Assembly: GCA_035632955.1 (NCBI GenBank)
Contig: DASQFU010000247.1
Location: 1 to 10,863, forward strand
Length of the DNA: 10,863 bases
DNA from: DASQFU01 sp035632955
Lineage (GTDB): Bacteria; Eisenbacteria; RBG-16-71-46
Direction: 5' to 3'
The translations under genes and the position numbers were made by a program. Shown in pieces: positions 1-7,567 of the stretch; the first letter of the stretch is position 1, and each line of letters starts with the position of its first letter. The notes beneath the pieces were generated by a model, which was given only the letters and a program-made list of their open reading frames with translations, was not told the origin of the DNA and made no database searches.

Positions 1-79
1 CCTTGATGCGGGGCACCACGATTTCGGTGTCGGGAACGACCTTGGTCTGCAGGCCCTGGATCTTGACGATCGCGTACAT
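1..79 (-). CDS. rplU: 50S ribosomal protein L21, N-terminal part (runs off left edge)
   Basis: Only the first 26 codons are in the window. They read MYAIVKIQGLQTKVV followed by PDTEIVVPRIK, the typical start of bacterial L21 (MYAIV.I.G.Q.KV....I.VPR). L21 binds 23S rRNA in the large subunit. The ATG at 77-79 has an AAGGAG Shine-Dalgarno sequence (complement of 91-96) about 11 bases upstream. In related genomes rplU follows the RNase G gene and precedes rpmA (L27). Here a gene on the opposite strand separates it from RNase G, so rplU probably has its own promoter within 80-273, although I could not pick out a convincing one there. Confidence 0.88.
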   Translation of the reverse strand, partial: MYAIVKIQGLQTKVVPDTEIVVPRIK

Positions 80-273
80 CAGTCCCGCTTCTCCTTGGGA
101 AGACGACGGTTGTGCCCGATACTTCGCGCGGCTTCGCAGTCTGGAGTCGATCGATGGCGACCGCGGCGCGGACAATGGAACCGCGTTTCTACCATGCGCC
201 GGCGGCCAGGGTCAAGCAAGCTGGACGCGGCCGGCAGGAGCCGGAGCATCGACCACTTACCTGGAGGTTCCGA

Positions 274-867
274 GTGCGCACACGACACTGGACCGTGGCG
301 ACTGCGGCGACGTTCGCAACCCTGATCGGCTGCATGGCGAGCGTGCCGCCCGAGGTTCCCGCTTCGGGAACCCAAACGAACGGACCGGTCGGCAGCCCGT
401 TCTCGGATCGGCGCATGCGCCTGGGGCTCGCGGGCACGCCGCTCATCATCGACCGGACCGACCTGCGGATCGGCACGACGGTTCAGTTCAACCGCTTCCC
501 GACCGCGTCCGAGCTCAACGATCTGCGACAGATGCTGGGGCTCGCGCACGTGGTGCTGGCCCTCTCGGCGTGGCCGGACGACTACGCGCCGCTCCAGGTG
601 CTCGACCAGATGCCGGACGAAGCCGATCTGATCGTCGTGCTGCCGGGCTTCCCGCCGAGTCGTGCTGCGGCCGAGGCGTGGAATCTCGTGCGGGCCCGGC
701 TGCGATTGGTGGTCGTCGTCGACTCTCCTCCTCCGTCCTCGGGCGTGGTCGCCGACCTCAACACGCTGCGCGGGCTCGAACGCGTGATCGTGCAGATGGA
801 CCAGCCTTCGCGGTCCGGCTTCGAGCGGCTCCAGCGACCCCTGTCGTTTTGGAAGGTCGTGCCGTAA
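274..867 (+). CDS. putative outer-membrane lipoprotein, unknown function
   Basis: This is a 197-residue protein I do not recognise. I chose the GTG at 274 because a strong GGAGG lies at 263-267, six bases upstream. It also places a clean lipoprotein signal at the N-terminus: a short basic stretch (VRTRHW), a hydrophobic segment, then a lipobox L-I-G-C with the cysteine at residue 20. The reading frame is open upstream to 112, but that part looks non-coding. There is no Asp after the cysteine, so outer-membrane sorting is likely by the +2 rule. After a Pro/Gly/Thr-rich linker (about 21-50), the mature part alternates helices with hydrophobic strands at about 91-98, 118-124, 143-150 and 169-175, suggesting a small alpha/beta domain. 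Codon use is strongly GC at third positions, supporting a real gene. It diverges from rplU and converges on RNase G with a 95-bp gap. Confidence 0.72.
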   Translation: MRTRHWTVATAATFATLIGCMASVPPEVPASGTQTNGPVGSPFSDRRMRLGLAGTPLIIDRTDLRIGTTVQFNRFPTASELNDLRQMLGLAHVVLALSAWPDDYAPLQVLDQMPDEADLIVVLPGFPPSRAAAEAWNLVRARLRLVVVVDSPPPSSGVVADLNTLRGLERVIVQMDQPSRSGFERLQRPLSFWKVVP

Positions 868-962
868 GGCGACGGTCTCGTTACTCGGGGGTCGCCGGGC
901 GGTGCGGGATCGGACGGATGAGCTGGCGGCGCGCGGGTCCTTCGCCCCCATACGCCGGCCGG

Positions 963-2510
963 CTACGTTCCGGGCACCGCGCCCACGACCTGTTTCGTCA
1001 GCTCCTGCTTCTTGGTCGTGTAGACACGCATGTCGCCGCGCCGGAGCTGCGGGTCGTCCTTGAGGTCGACCTGGATCCGGAAACGTTTCTCGAGCTCCGC
1101 GAACCGCCTCGCCTCCTGCTCGACGAAGTAGAGCGCCACTTCGGGCGCCACCTTGAGTGTGACGCGCTTCTCGCTGCCCATCGCCGCCAGCCGCCGCATC
1201 ACGCGCTCGAGCTTGACCAGCATGGTCTCGAGCGACGGCACCTTGCCGAGCCCGGCGCAGTGCGTGCAATCCTCCGTGTAATAGTGCAGCAGGCTCGAGC
1301 GCTCGCGCTGGCGCGTCATCTCGATCAGGCCCAGATCCGAGACCGCGAACGCCTTGGTGCGCGCTCGATCCTTGCGCAGCTCCTTGCGCACTTCCTCGAG
1401 CACCGCCCGCTTGTTGCTCTCGATCTCCATATCGATGAAGTCGATGACGATGATGCCACCGATGTCGCGCAGGCGGAGCTGCCGCGGGATCTCCTTCGCG
1501 GCTTCCATGTTGGTGCGGAAGATCGTCTCTTCCTGGTTCTTCTTGCCGGTGAAGCGACCCGTGTTGACGTCGATCGCCACCAGCGCCTCGGCGTGATCGA
1601 TGCAGATGTAGCCGCCCTTCTTGAGCCACACCTTGCGCTCGAACGTCTTCTCGATCTGCTGCTCGATGCCGAAATGGTCGAAGATCGGGTCGCGCTCTTT
1701 GTAGAGCTGGACGCGGTCGCGCAGCTCCGGTGACACCGACTTGAGGTAGGCCTGGATCTCGGCGAACGACTCCTTGTCGTCGATCACGGCCTCGTCGACT
1801 TCTTCGGTGAACAGATCGCGGATCAGGCTCGCGGTCATCTCCAGCTCGCGATGGACCAGGGCGGGCGCGCGCACCGCCGATGCCTTGCGGTCGATCTTCA
1901 GCCACAGCTTGGTCAGGTGCTTGACGTCGGCGGCGAACTCCGGATCGCCTTTGCCCTCGCCCGCGGTGCGGGCGATCAGACCGACGCCCTTGGGCTTGAG
2001 ATCGCCGATGATTGCCTTGATACGCTGGCGCTCGCCGCGGTCGTCGATGCGCCGCGAGACGCCGACGTGCTCGAGGCCCGGCATCAGCACACAGAAGCGT
2101 CCCGGAAGGCTGACCTGCTGGGTGACGCGTGGCCCCTTGGTGCCGATCGACTCCTTCGTGATCTGGACCAGGACCTCCTGCCCCTTCTTGAGGTGGTCCT
2201 CGATCTTGGGCGCGGGCGCGCGGCGGCGCCGGCCACGATCGCCGTTTTCGTCCAGGTCGGAGATGTCGTCGAGATTGCTCAGGGATTCGGCCAGGTCCGA
2301 GGCGTGCAGGAACCCGGTCTTGGGCAGGCCCATGTCGACGAACGCGGCCTGCATGCCGGGCAGGACGGCGTTGACGCGCGCCTTGTAGATGTCGCCGACG
2401 TGCCGGCGCTGATCGGCGCGCTCCACCAGGAGCTCGACCAGCTCGTCGTCGTCGAGAATCGCGATGCGGGTTTCGTAGGAATCGGCGTTGATGATGATTC
2501 GCTGTTTCAC
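963..2510 (-). CDS. rng: ribonuclease G/E family endoribonuclease
   Basis: This 515-residue protein matches the RNase E/G catalytic core, an Mg-dependent 5'-end-sensing endonuclease of rRNA maturation and mRNA decay. An S1 RNA-binding domain spans about 38-125 (VGDIYKARV, then GMQAAFVDMG), with an acidic-then-Arg-rich insert near 75-100. The DNase I-like catalytic part carries the two Mg-binding aspartates, D314 in AIDVNTGRFTG and D357 in VIDFIDM. The Zn-link CxxC is C415-T-H-C418 (DCTHCAGLG). The length and lack of a long disordered tail fit RNase G rather than full RNase E. The GTG at 2508-2510 is the likely start because it gives VKQRIIINAD, aligning with family N-termini (MKREILIN-like). 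The ribosome binding site is weak (GGGA). The frame stays open to 2642 but overlaps the upstream gene. It lies 34 bp after the radical SAM gene, probably in one operon. Confidence 0.95.
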   Translation of the reverse strand: MKQRIIINADSYETRIAILDDDELVELLVERADQRRHVGDIYKARVNAVLPGMQAAFVDMGLPKTGFLHASDLAESLSNLDDISDLDENGDRGRRRRAPAPKIEDHLKKGQEVLVQITKESIGTKGPRVTQQVSLPGRFCVLMPGLEHVGVSRRIDDRGERQRIKAIIGDLKPKGVGLIARTAGEGKGDPEFAADVKHLTKLWLKIDRKASAVRAPALVHRELEMTASLIRDLFTEEVDEAVIDDKESFAEIQAYLKSVSPELRDRVQLYKERDPIFDHFGIEQQIEKTFERKVWLKKGGYICIDHAEALVAIDVNTGRFTGKKNQEETIFRTNMEAAKEIPRQLRLRDIGGIIVIDFIDMEIESNKRAVLEEVRKELRKDRARTKAFAVSDLGLIEMTRQRERSSLLHYYTEDCTHCAGLGKVPSLETMLVKLERVMRRLAAMGSEKRVTLKVAPEVALYFVEQEARRFAELEKRFRIQVDLKDDPQLRRGDMRVYTTKKQELTKQVVGAVPGT

Positions 2511-2544
2511 GCGAGCGTCCCAATGGCGCGCGCGACGATCGTCT

Positions 2545-5256
2545 TTAGGTTCGGGCCGCCAGCAGCGCCAGCGGATCGAGTCGGCGACCGCCGATCTCGG
2601 TCCACAACGCAGTGCGCTCGATGTCCACGGTACGGGAATCACCGGAGGGGATCAGCAGCGCGACGAGCTCTTCCGGTCGGACCTGGGCGCGCGGCGTGAA
2701 CCGCACGTGCGCCTCCAGCACCGCCATGGGCTCTTCGCAGCCGACCTCGAGGGCCACGATGGAAGGACGAGCGTCGAATTCGCGGGCCTGTTCTTCGTTC
2801 TTGCGACGGACCACGACGTGGTCCCGTGCGAGCAGCTCTCGGATGCCGCGCGTCAGCTTCTCGGCCAAGGCGTCCGGCGCGAGGCCGGCCTCGGCGAGAA
2901 ACACGCCCGGAAAGCGCACCCGGTAGGAAGCGCCTTCGAGCTGGCTCATGAGCGAAGGAGTCTTGAACAGGATGGGCCGGAAGTCGAGAACCTGGAGTCC
3001 GTCGGGCAGCACGGCGTTGAGCCTCTCAGCAAGGTCGACGCCGGGCGGATAGGTGAGCTCCAAGTCGAAGACTTCGGCCCGTGAACGGTGGCCCAAGGGC
3101 AACGGCGGACCAAACGACATCTTGAGATGTGGATGGTGCCCCTGGGTGAACGCCAACGGCAATCGGGAGCGGCGCAACGACCGCTCCCAGGCACGCATGA
3201 GATCGAGGTGCGACGTGAACCGCATCGGTGCGCCCTTCTCGAACTGAATGCGGAAACGTGTGGAGGTCGTGAGCCCCTGCGCAAGTGACGCGTGTCGAAT
3301 CGTGGCCACAGTCGAAGCGTCGGCGCGCCCGCGCCCGCGGCGACCGAACGCCGGCGGCGCATCGAGCCGCCCACCCGCGGCCGAAAACGCGCGCGGCACG
3401 TCGATCGGAGCGTGTGGCTGCTTGACCCACGGACGCTGCGGACAATCGGTGACGCCGCACGAGAAGCAGATGTCCTCGAGGCGGCAGTCGTCCGTGATCG
3501 CGGCACGGTCGGCGCGCTGCTTCTCGCGCACCAGGAACTTGCGGGTGACGGGAGACTGCACGAGGTCCCACGGCTGCTCGAGCTCGGTCGAGCGCTCGGT
3601 GAGGTAGCGGTCGGCGTCGATGCCGAGATCGGCGAACACTTGCAGCCAGGTGTTGAAACGCAGGTGCTCGGTCCAGGCATCGAACCGGCATCCTCGCCGG
3701 TAGGCCTCTTCGACCGCGGCGCCGAGACGGCGATCGCCCCGCGTGAACACGCCTTCGAGCAGCGACGTCTCGGCATCGCGATACTTGAGCGTGATCGGCC
3801 GGCCCTTGGCCGCCGCCCGCAACACGCCCAGCCGGCGGTTGAGCTCGACGGTCGAAACCTGCTCCGCCCACGCGAACGGCGTGTGCGGCTTTGGCACGTG
3901 CGGCGAGACGCTGGCCGTGATGCGGAAGCTCGGATTGCCCTCGGCGCGCGCGCGCTGCAACGCCTTGACGGCCAGCTCGATGATCGCCCGGAGGTCGTCG
4001 TCGGTCTCGCCGGGGAGCCCGCACATGAAATAGAGCTTCGCGCTGGTGTAGCCCTCGCGCGCCGCCGTGGCCACCGACTGCAGCAGCTCGTCTTCGGTGT
4101 GGTTCTTGTTGATGACGTCCCGCATCCGCTGGCTGCCGGCCTCGGGGGCGAGCGTGATCGAACCCTTCTTCTGTGCCGCCATCCGCCGCGCCACCTCGAC
4201 CGGCACGTTGTCCGGTCGGGTCGACGGCAGGGAGATCTGCACGCGCGACGCGCACAACGCGTCGGCGAGCGTCTCGACCTGCTCGACGATCTGCGTGTGG
4301 TCGGTGGACGAGAGCGACACGAGCGAGACTTCCTCGAGCCCGGTCGCGTGCAGACCGCGCAGCACTTCTTCCAGCACCTGCTGGGCCGGCTTCTCGCGCA
4401 CCGGCCGGTTGATCATGCCGGCCTGGCAGAAACGGCACCCGCGCGTGCAGCCGCGCATGATCTCGACTGAGAGCCGATCGTGCGTGATCTCGCCGACCGG
4501 CAGCAGCGGGGCCGCCGGGTAGTACTCGCTCTTCAGCTCCTGGACCCACACTGAGGACACGCGACTCGGGAATCCGGGGCGCGCGACCGGCACCAGCCAG
4601 CCTTCGGCGGTGGTGGTCGTGGTCGTGCCCCAGGGCACGTAGACGCCCGGCAGGTGTGCGAGCCGGCGCAGCAGATCGGGGCGTGGCCACTCGCCGCGCT
4701 TCGCGTCCTTCGCCAGATCCACGACGCGGTGGATCACCTCTTCACCGTCGCCGATCACGAACGCATCGATGAACTCCGCGACCGGCTCGGGACTGAACGC
4801 CTGGGCGCCGCCCGCAATCACCAGCGGATGGCTGCGATCGCGCTCGGTCGTGCGCAGCGGCAGCCCGGCGAGCTCCAGCATGTTGAGCACGTTGGTGTAC
4901 TGCAGCTCGTACTGGAGCGAGAAGCCGATGAGGTCGAAGCTCGCGGCGGCGGCGTGCGACTCGAGGGAGAACAGCGGGATGCCGAGCCGTCGCATCTCGG
5001 CTTCGGCGTCCGGCCAGGGGGCGAAGCACAGCTCGGCGGCCGCGTCCTCACGCCGGTTCAGGATGTGATGGATGATTCGGATGCCGATGTTCGAGAGCCC
5101 GATCTCGTAGGCGTCGGGGAACGCCATCAACACCCGAACCTCGGCCGCGGACAGGGGCTTGCGCGGAGCGTGCAGCGCATTGCCCAGATAGCGGTTCGGC
5201 TTGGAGACTCGCGGCAGTAGCTGATGCTGGATCCGTTCGGCGACTGCCGTGCTCAT
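2545..5256 (-). CDS. B12-binding-type radical SAM protein fused to C-terminal DUF2344 (TIGR03960/TIGR03936-like)
   Basis: A 903-residue protein in three parts. Residues about 1-230 form a Rossmann-like B12-binding-type region ending with GDGEEVIHRVVD. The radical SAM core follows, with the [4Fe-4S] motif CTRGCRFC (CX3CX2C; C270, C274, C277) and downstream family features such as LAPEAGSQRMRDVINK and YFMCGLPGETDDD. A second cysteine cluster lies at C591, C597, C600 and C605 (DICFSCGVTDC) and could bind another cluster or zinc. Residues about 666-868 are the DUF2344 'radical SAM-linked' domain (FEKGAPMRFTSHLDLMRAWE, then GHHPHLKMSFGPPLPLG). Substrate and reaction are unknown for this family. 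It commonly sits beside RNase G and rplU/rpmA, so an RNA or ribosome-modifying role is an inference from context. The ATG at 5254-5256 is chosen from the MSTAVAER start. Its ribosome binding site is weak. A run of six Thr (about 211-216) is unusual. Confidence 0.9.
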   Translation of the reverse strand: MSTAVAERIQHQLLPRVSKPNRYLGNALHAPRKPLSAAEVRVLMAFPDAYEIGLSNIGIRIIHHILNRREDAAAELCFAPWPDAEAEMRRLGIPLFSLESHAAAASFDLIGFSLQYELQYTNVLNMLELAGLPLRTTERDRSHPLVIAGGAQAFSPEPVAEFIDAFVIGDGEEVIHRVVDLAKDAKRGEWPRPDLLRRLAHLPGVYVPWGTTTTTTAEGWLVPVARPGFPSRVSSVWVQELKSEYYPAAPLLPVGEITHDRLSVEIMRGCTRGCRFCQAGMINRPVREKPAQQVLEEVLRGLHATGLEEVSLVSLSSTDHTQIVEQVETLADALCASRVQISLPSTRPDNVPVEVARRMAAQKKGSITLAPEAGSQRMRDVINKNHTEDELLQSVATAAREGYTSAKLYFMCGLPGETDDDLRAIIELAVKALQRARAEGNPSFRITASVSPHVPKPHTPFAWAEQVSTVELNRRLGVLRAAAKGRPITLKYRDAETSLLEGVFTRGDRRLGAAVEEAYRRGCRFDAWTEHLRFNTWLQVFADLGIDADRYLTERSTELEQPWDLVQSPVTRKFLVREKQRADRAAITDDCRLEDICFSCGVTDCPQRPWVKQPHAPIDVPRAFSAAGGRLDAPPAFGRRGRGRADASTVATIRHASLAQGLTTSTRFRIQFEKGAPMRFTSHLDLMRAWERSLRRSRLPLAFTQGHHPHLKMSFGPPLPLGHRSRAEVFDLELTYPPGVDLAERLNAVLPDGLQVLDFRPILFKTPSLMSQLEGASYRVRFPGVFLAEAGLAPDALAEKLTRGIRELLARDHVVVRRKNEEQAREFDARPSIVALEVGCEEPMAVLEAHVRFTPRAQVRPEELVALLIPSGDSRTVDIERTALWTEIGGRRLDPLALLAART

Positions 5257-5275
5257 CCATTTGATCCGGGTTCGG

Positions 5276-5294
5276 GCGCCGCCAGCGGCGGCGC
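5276..5294 (-). promoter_or_regulatory. stable hairpin just upstream of the radical SAM start
   Basis: GCGCCGCC (5276-5283) and GGCGGCGC (5287-5294) pair perfectly: an 8-bp all-GC stem with a 3-base loop. It ends 19 bases before the chosen ATG at 5256. In the leftward mRNA it would sit directly before the ribosome binding region and could affect initiation. If translation starts further upstream, it would instead encode an Ala/Gly stretch. The structure is seen in the sequence; its function is an inference. Confidence 0.4.
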
Positions 5295-5429
5295 GATCGT
5301 CGCGAACCTTCACCGTGCCCGGTCGCCGGGCGGCGATCTGGGAAACGCCCTCCGGCGTCCGCGGGCAATGTGAAGGGGCCGAGCTCCGCGGGAACCTATC
5401 CCAAGCAGGCTCAACCACAAGCGAGCGCC

Positions 5430-5458
5430 AAGTTAACACAGGCCTGAGGTCCTGCCAA
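5430..5458 (-). promoter_or_regulatory. candidate sigma70-type promoter for the radical SAM-rng operon
   Basis: On the minus strand TTGGCA (complement of 5453-5458) is followed after exactly 17 bp by TAACTT (complement of 5430-5435). The -35 box matches the consensus at five of six positions; the -10 is weaker but keeps T1, A2 and T6. The spacer contains the palindrome CAGGCCTG (5439-5446), and GTTAAC (5432-5437) overlaps the -10. Transcription would begin near 5423, giving a leader of roughly 165 bases. Confidence 0.35.
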
Positions 5459-5553
5459 CGGCCCAACCGGTTGCCTATTGCCGACCTGCGCGTCCAGGGT
5501 TGACTCCCCACCCATCGCCGAACCATCTTGAAGGGGCGCGTCATCGTCCATCG

Positions 5554-5571
5554 CGTGGTCATATGACGACG
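5554..5571. promoter_or_regulatory. operator-like palindrome upstream of otsB
   Basis: CGTGGTCATATGACGACG is a near-perfect palindrome: the 10-bp core GTCATATGAC (5558-5567) is exact and the arms CGT/ACG pair after one G-G mismatch on each side. It lies 60 bases before the otsB ATG, where a dimeric transcription factor could bind. No regulator is encoded nearby, so its identity is unknown. Confidence 0.35.
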
Positions 5572-5630
5572 GTCCAAGACCGGCGTCTCCGAGATAGCTG
5601 TCACCATTTACCCTCGGAAAGGATGGGCCC

Positions 5631-6467
5631 ATGGCAACACTCAAGCCAATCTGGCTCTCGCTCAGCGATCTCTCCGCTCGGCTGCGAGAGTCGCGGACGC
5701 TGTATCTGGCTTGCGACTACGACGGGACGTTGACGCCGATCGCGGAGGCGCCCGAGAAGGCGCGCCTTCCGGTTCGGGCACGCAAGCTCATGGAACGCGT
5801 GACCTCTCGGCACGACGTCCGGCTCGCAGTCCTATCCGGCCGCAAACTCGACGATCTCCAGCGCCAGATCGGCGTCAACGGCGCGTTCCTCGCAGGTGGC
5901 TCGGGTCTCGAGACCGCGCGCCCCGACGGCACGCGGGAGGTCCACGTCACCCCCGAGCAGTCGCTGCCCACCGAGCTGCGCTCGCAGCTCGAGGCCTGGT
6001 GCCAACGCTTCCAGGGCTCGTGGGTCGAGGACAAGCAGGTGTCGTTTGCACTCCACTATCGTGCCGTGGCGCCCGATCTGCAGCCGGCGTTCGGCGCCGG
6101 CGTGCGGCGCCGCGTGCGTCCGTTCAAGTCGCAGTCGAAGCTCGTGCATGGCAAACGCGTGTTCGAGCTCATGCCTGCGGTCTCGTGGGACAAGGCGGCC
6201 GCCGTTGGTCACTGGCTCGGCGACGGTCCGATCGATGGGACGCTGCTGTACTTCGGTGACGACACCAACGACGAGCCGGTGTACGAGGTCGTGCGCGAGC
6301 GCGGCGGCATCGCGGTCGCGGTCGGCCGGACGGTTTCGCGGGCGGAGTACGTGATCCCGAGCGCCGAGGAAGTGCTGTGGTTCCTCGAGTGGCTGGAACG
6401 CGAATGGGAGGCACGACCGGTTCCATTAGAGCAGCCTGCCGCGGTGCGGGAGATGCAGAACGCCTGA
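5631..6467 (+). CDS. otsB: trehalose-6-phosphate phosphatase
   Basis: A 278-residue HAD-superfamily phosphatase that releases phosphate from trehalose 6-phosphate to give trehalose, an osmotic and desiccation protectant, in the cytoplasm. All four HAD motifs are present: DYDGTL with nucleophile D29 and acid/base D31; LSGR with S69; K188 in the SWDKAAAV segment; and GDDTNDE (209-215) for Mg binding. The LVHGKRVFELMP segment fits the trehalose-phosphatase cap region. Length is normal for the stand-alone form. The ATG at 5631 has AAAGGA at 5618-5623, seven bases upstream; another ATG at 5623 is out of frame. No trehalose-6-phosphate synthase (otsA) is seen in the window, so the partner enzyme must lie elsewhere. 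The gene appears monocistronic, followed by a hairpin. Confidence 0.94.
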   Translation: MATLKPIWLSLSDLSARLRESRTLYLACDYDGTLTPIAEAPEKARLPVRARKLMERVTSRHDVRLAVLSGRKLDDLQRQIGVNGAFLAGGSGLETARPDGTREVHVTPEQSLPTELRSQLEAWCQRFQGSWVEDKQVSFALHYRAVAPDLQPAFGAGVRRRVRPFKSQSKLVHGKRVFELMPAVSWDKAAAVGHWLGDGPIDGTLLYFGDDTNDEPVYEVVRERGGIAVAVGRTVSRAEYVIPSAEEVLWFLEWLEREWEARPVPLEQPAAVREMQNA

Positions 6468-6495
6468 GCGAGGTTGGTCGTTTTACGATTGTTTG

Positions 6496-6505
6496 GCCGT
6501 ACGGC
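6496..6505. promoter_or_regulatory. perfect 10-bp palindrome between otsB and the IF-2B-family gene
   Basis: GCCGTACGGC is self-complementary and abuts, after one base, the terminator-like hairpin at 6507. It may add to the terminator structure or be a protein-binding site for the downstream gene; the sequence alone cannot tell. Confidence 0.25.
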
Positions 6506-6506
6506 G

Positions 6507-6535
6507 CACCCCGATCGGACTCCTCGATCGGGGTG
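6507..6535. terminator. terminator-like hairpin after otsB
   Basis: CACCCCGATCG (6507-6517) pairs perfectly with CGATCGGGGTG (6525-6535) around a 7-base loop, an 11-bp stem 40 bases past the otsB stop. No run of T follows on either strand, so it is not a textbook intrinsic terminator, but such hairpins are common 3' ends in high-GC bacteria. It probably separates otsB from the next gene, although read-through is possible. Confidence 0.55.
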
Positions 6536-6596
6536 TCGCTGCGTCTGGGCGTTCTGCGAAGAGGTCGCGCGCGGCCGGATCGGCTAAGGTTCGAAC

Positions 6597-7499
6597 ATGG
6601 TGTCATTCGCAGAAGATCGGATCTCAGGCTCGAGAGAGGTCGCTCACGCGTTCCTGCGCGAGCTCGAACGCTGGGCCGCGACCGACGTGTCCACCACGGC
6701 GGCAGCGCTGCGCGCCGCGCTGCTCAAGCATCTGCGTCACGCTCAGGCGTCGCAGCCGAGCATGGCGCTTGTGCACCAGCTCGCGGCGCGAGCGCTCCAG
6801 GTCACCGACTCGGGCGTAGCGCGCGGCGATTCACCGGCTGCGCTCCGTGCGGAGCTCGAGCGTTCGTGTCAGGCGGAGCGTGACGATCTCGAGCGGGGCC
6901 GCGCCGGGCTCTCGCGCCAAGCGAGCGCATTGCTCGACGAGCGCGGAGGCTGGATCGCAACGCTTTCCAGCAGCGGTACGGTGTGCGACGCATTGCTCGA
7001 AGCGCACCGTCGCGGTCTCGCGCCACGCGTGATGATCGCCGAGAGCCGTCCCGGACTCGAAGGACGCGAACTCGCACATGCGCTCGGCCAGGCTGGTCTC
7101 ACCGTGTGGCTGGTCGTCGACGCGGCGCTGCCGATGCTCGTCTCGCAAGCGGCGCAAGTGTGGATCGGCGCCGACGCCGTCACCGACAAGGGGATTCTCA
7201 ACAAGGTCGGCTCGTACGCCCTCGCTCTGGCAGCGCGCGAGCACGGCGTTCCGGTCTACGCGCTCGCCGAGCGCCGTAAGTTCATTCCGGTCGCGACCGG
7301 AGCCCTGCGGATCGCCGAGATGCCGCCGGCGGAAGTGTGGGACGAGCCAGCCGCGGGCGTCCTGCCGCGCAACGTCTACTTCGAGATGGTGCCGCTGGCG
7401 CTACTGCGCGGCGTCGTCGTCGAGGACGGTGTGCTGCCGCCGGGCGAGGTCGCGGTCGTGGCGAGAGAGCGGGCACTGCCGGAGGAGTTGGCGCTGTAG
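6597..7499 (+). CDS. eIF-2B alpha/beta/delta / MtnA-fold family protein, probable non-canonical member
   Basis: A 300-residue protein of the family that includes eIF-2B regulatory subunits, methylthioribose-1-phosphate isomerase (MtnA) and archaeal ribose-1,5-bisphosphate isomerase. An N-terminal helical part (1-115) precedes the Rossmann-like domain. Family marks are ESRPGLEGRELA (149-160) and GADAVTDKGILNKVGSYALA (191-210), then GVPVYALAERRKF. The aspartate of the GAD motif is kept (D193). The catalytic cysteine of isomerases (THCN-like motif) is replaced: the aligned stretch is ATLSSSGTV, with S124 at the cysteine position. Sugar-phosphate isomerase activity is therefore doubtful and the ligand unknown. 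The ATG at 6597 has AAGG at 6586-6589, seven bases upstream. The gene converges on a membrane-protein gene 68 bp away. A second, truncated copy of its 3' end lies at 8868-8946. Confidence 0.85.
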   Translation: MVSFAEDRISGSREVAHAFLRELERWAATDVSTTAAALRAALLKHLRHAQASQPSMALVHQLAARALQVTDSGVARGDSPAALRAELERSCQAERDDLERGRAGLSRQASALLDERGGWIATLSSSGTVCDALLEAHRRGLAPRVMIAESRPGLEGRELAHALGQAGLTVWLVVDAALPMLVSQAAQVWIGADAVTDKGILNKVGSYALALAAREHGVPVYALAERRKFIPVATGALRIAEMPPAEVWDEPAAGVLPRNVYFEMVPLALLRGVVVEDGVLPPGEVAVVARERALPEELAL

Positions 7500-7567
7500 T
7501 CAGTGTACAAGGTGACAATGCTCTCGTCTTCCCGAACGATGCCGCTGCAGACGTCAGCTAGGATCAG

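Larger units (their letters stand above)
5257..5630. other. divergent intergenic region between the radical SAM gene and otsB
   Basis: The 374 bp hold no convincing gene: short frames on both strands start without ribosome binding sites and show no recognisable protein. The left part (5276-5294) carries a very stable GC hairpin. The middle (5430-5458) carries a sigma70-like promoter pointing left. The right part (5554-5571) carries a palindrome 60 bases before otsB. TTGACT at 5500-5505 followed 18 bp later by CATCTT is a weak rightward promoter candidate for otsB. Composition is less GC-rich around 5400-5610 than in the flanking genes, as expected for a regulatory region. Confidence 0.6.

Noticed and set aside
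868..896. Inverted repeat GGCGAC/GTCGCC between the convergent lipoprotein and RNase G genes, and the palindrome GCCGGCCGGC at 954-963
   Set aside because: The first stem is only 6 bp with a 17-base loop and the second has no loop or T run, so neither supports a terminator call.
3..1733. A 576-codon open frame on the plus strand opposite RNase G
   Set aside because: It crosses the lipoprotein gene in another frame and lies antisense to rng. Its product is Arg/Leu/Ala-rich without any family motif, as expected for a GC-rich shadow frame.
79..2523. An 814-codon open frame on the minus strand, overlapping rng in another frame
   Set aside because: The Arg/Gly/His-rich product has no recognisable domain, while the rng frame carries complete RNase G motifs. 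It is a shadow of high third-position GC.
3026..4690. A 554-codon minus-strand frame inside the radical SAM gene
   Set aside because: Same strand but a different frame from the motif-bearing protein; composition is Arg/Ala-rich and no motif is present.
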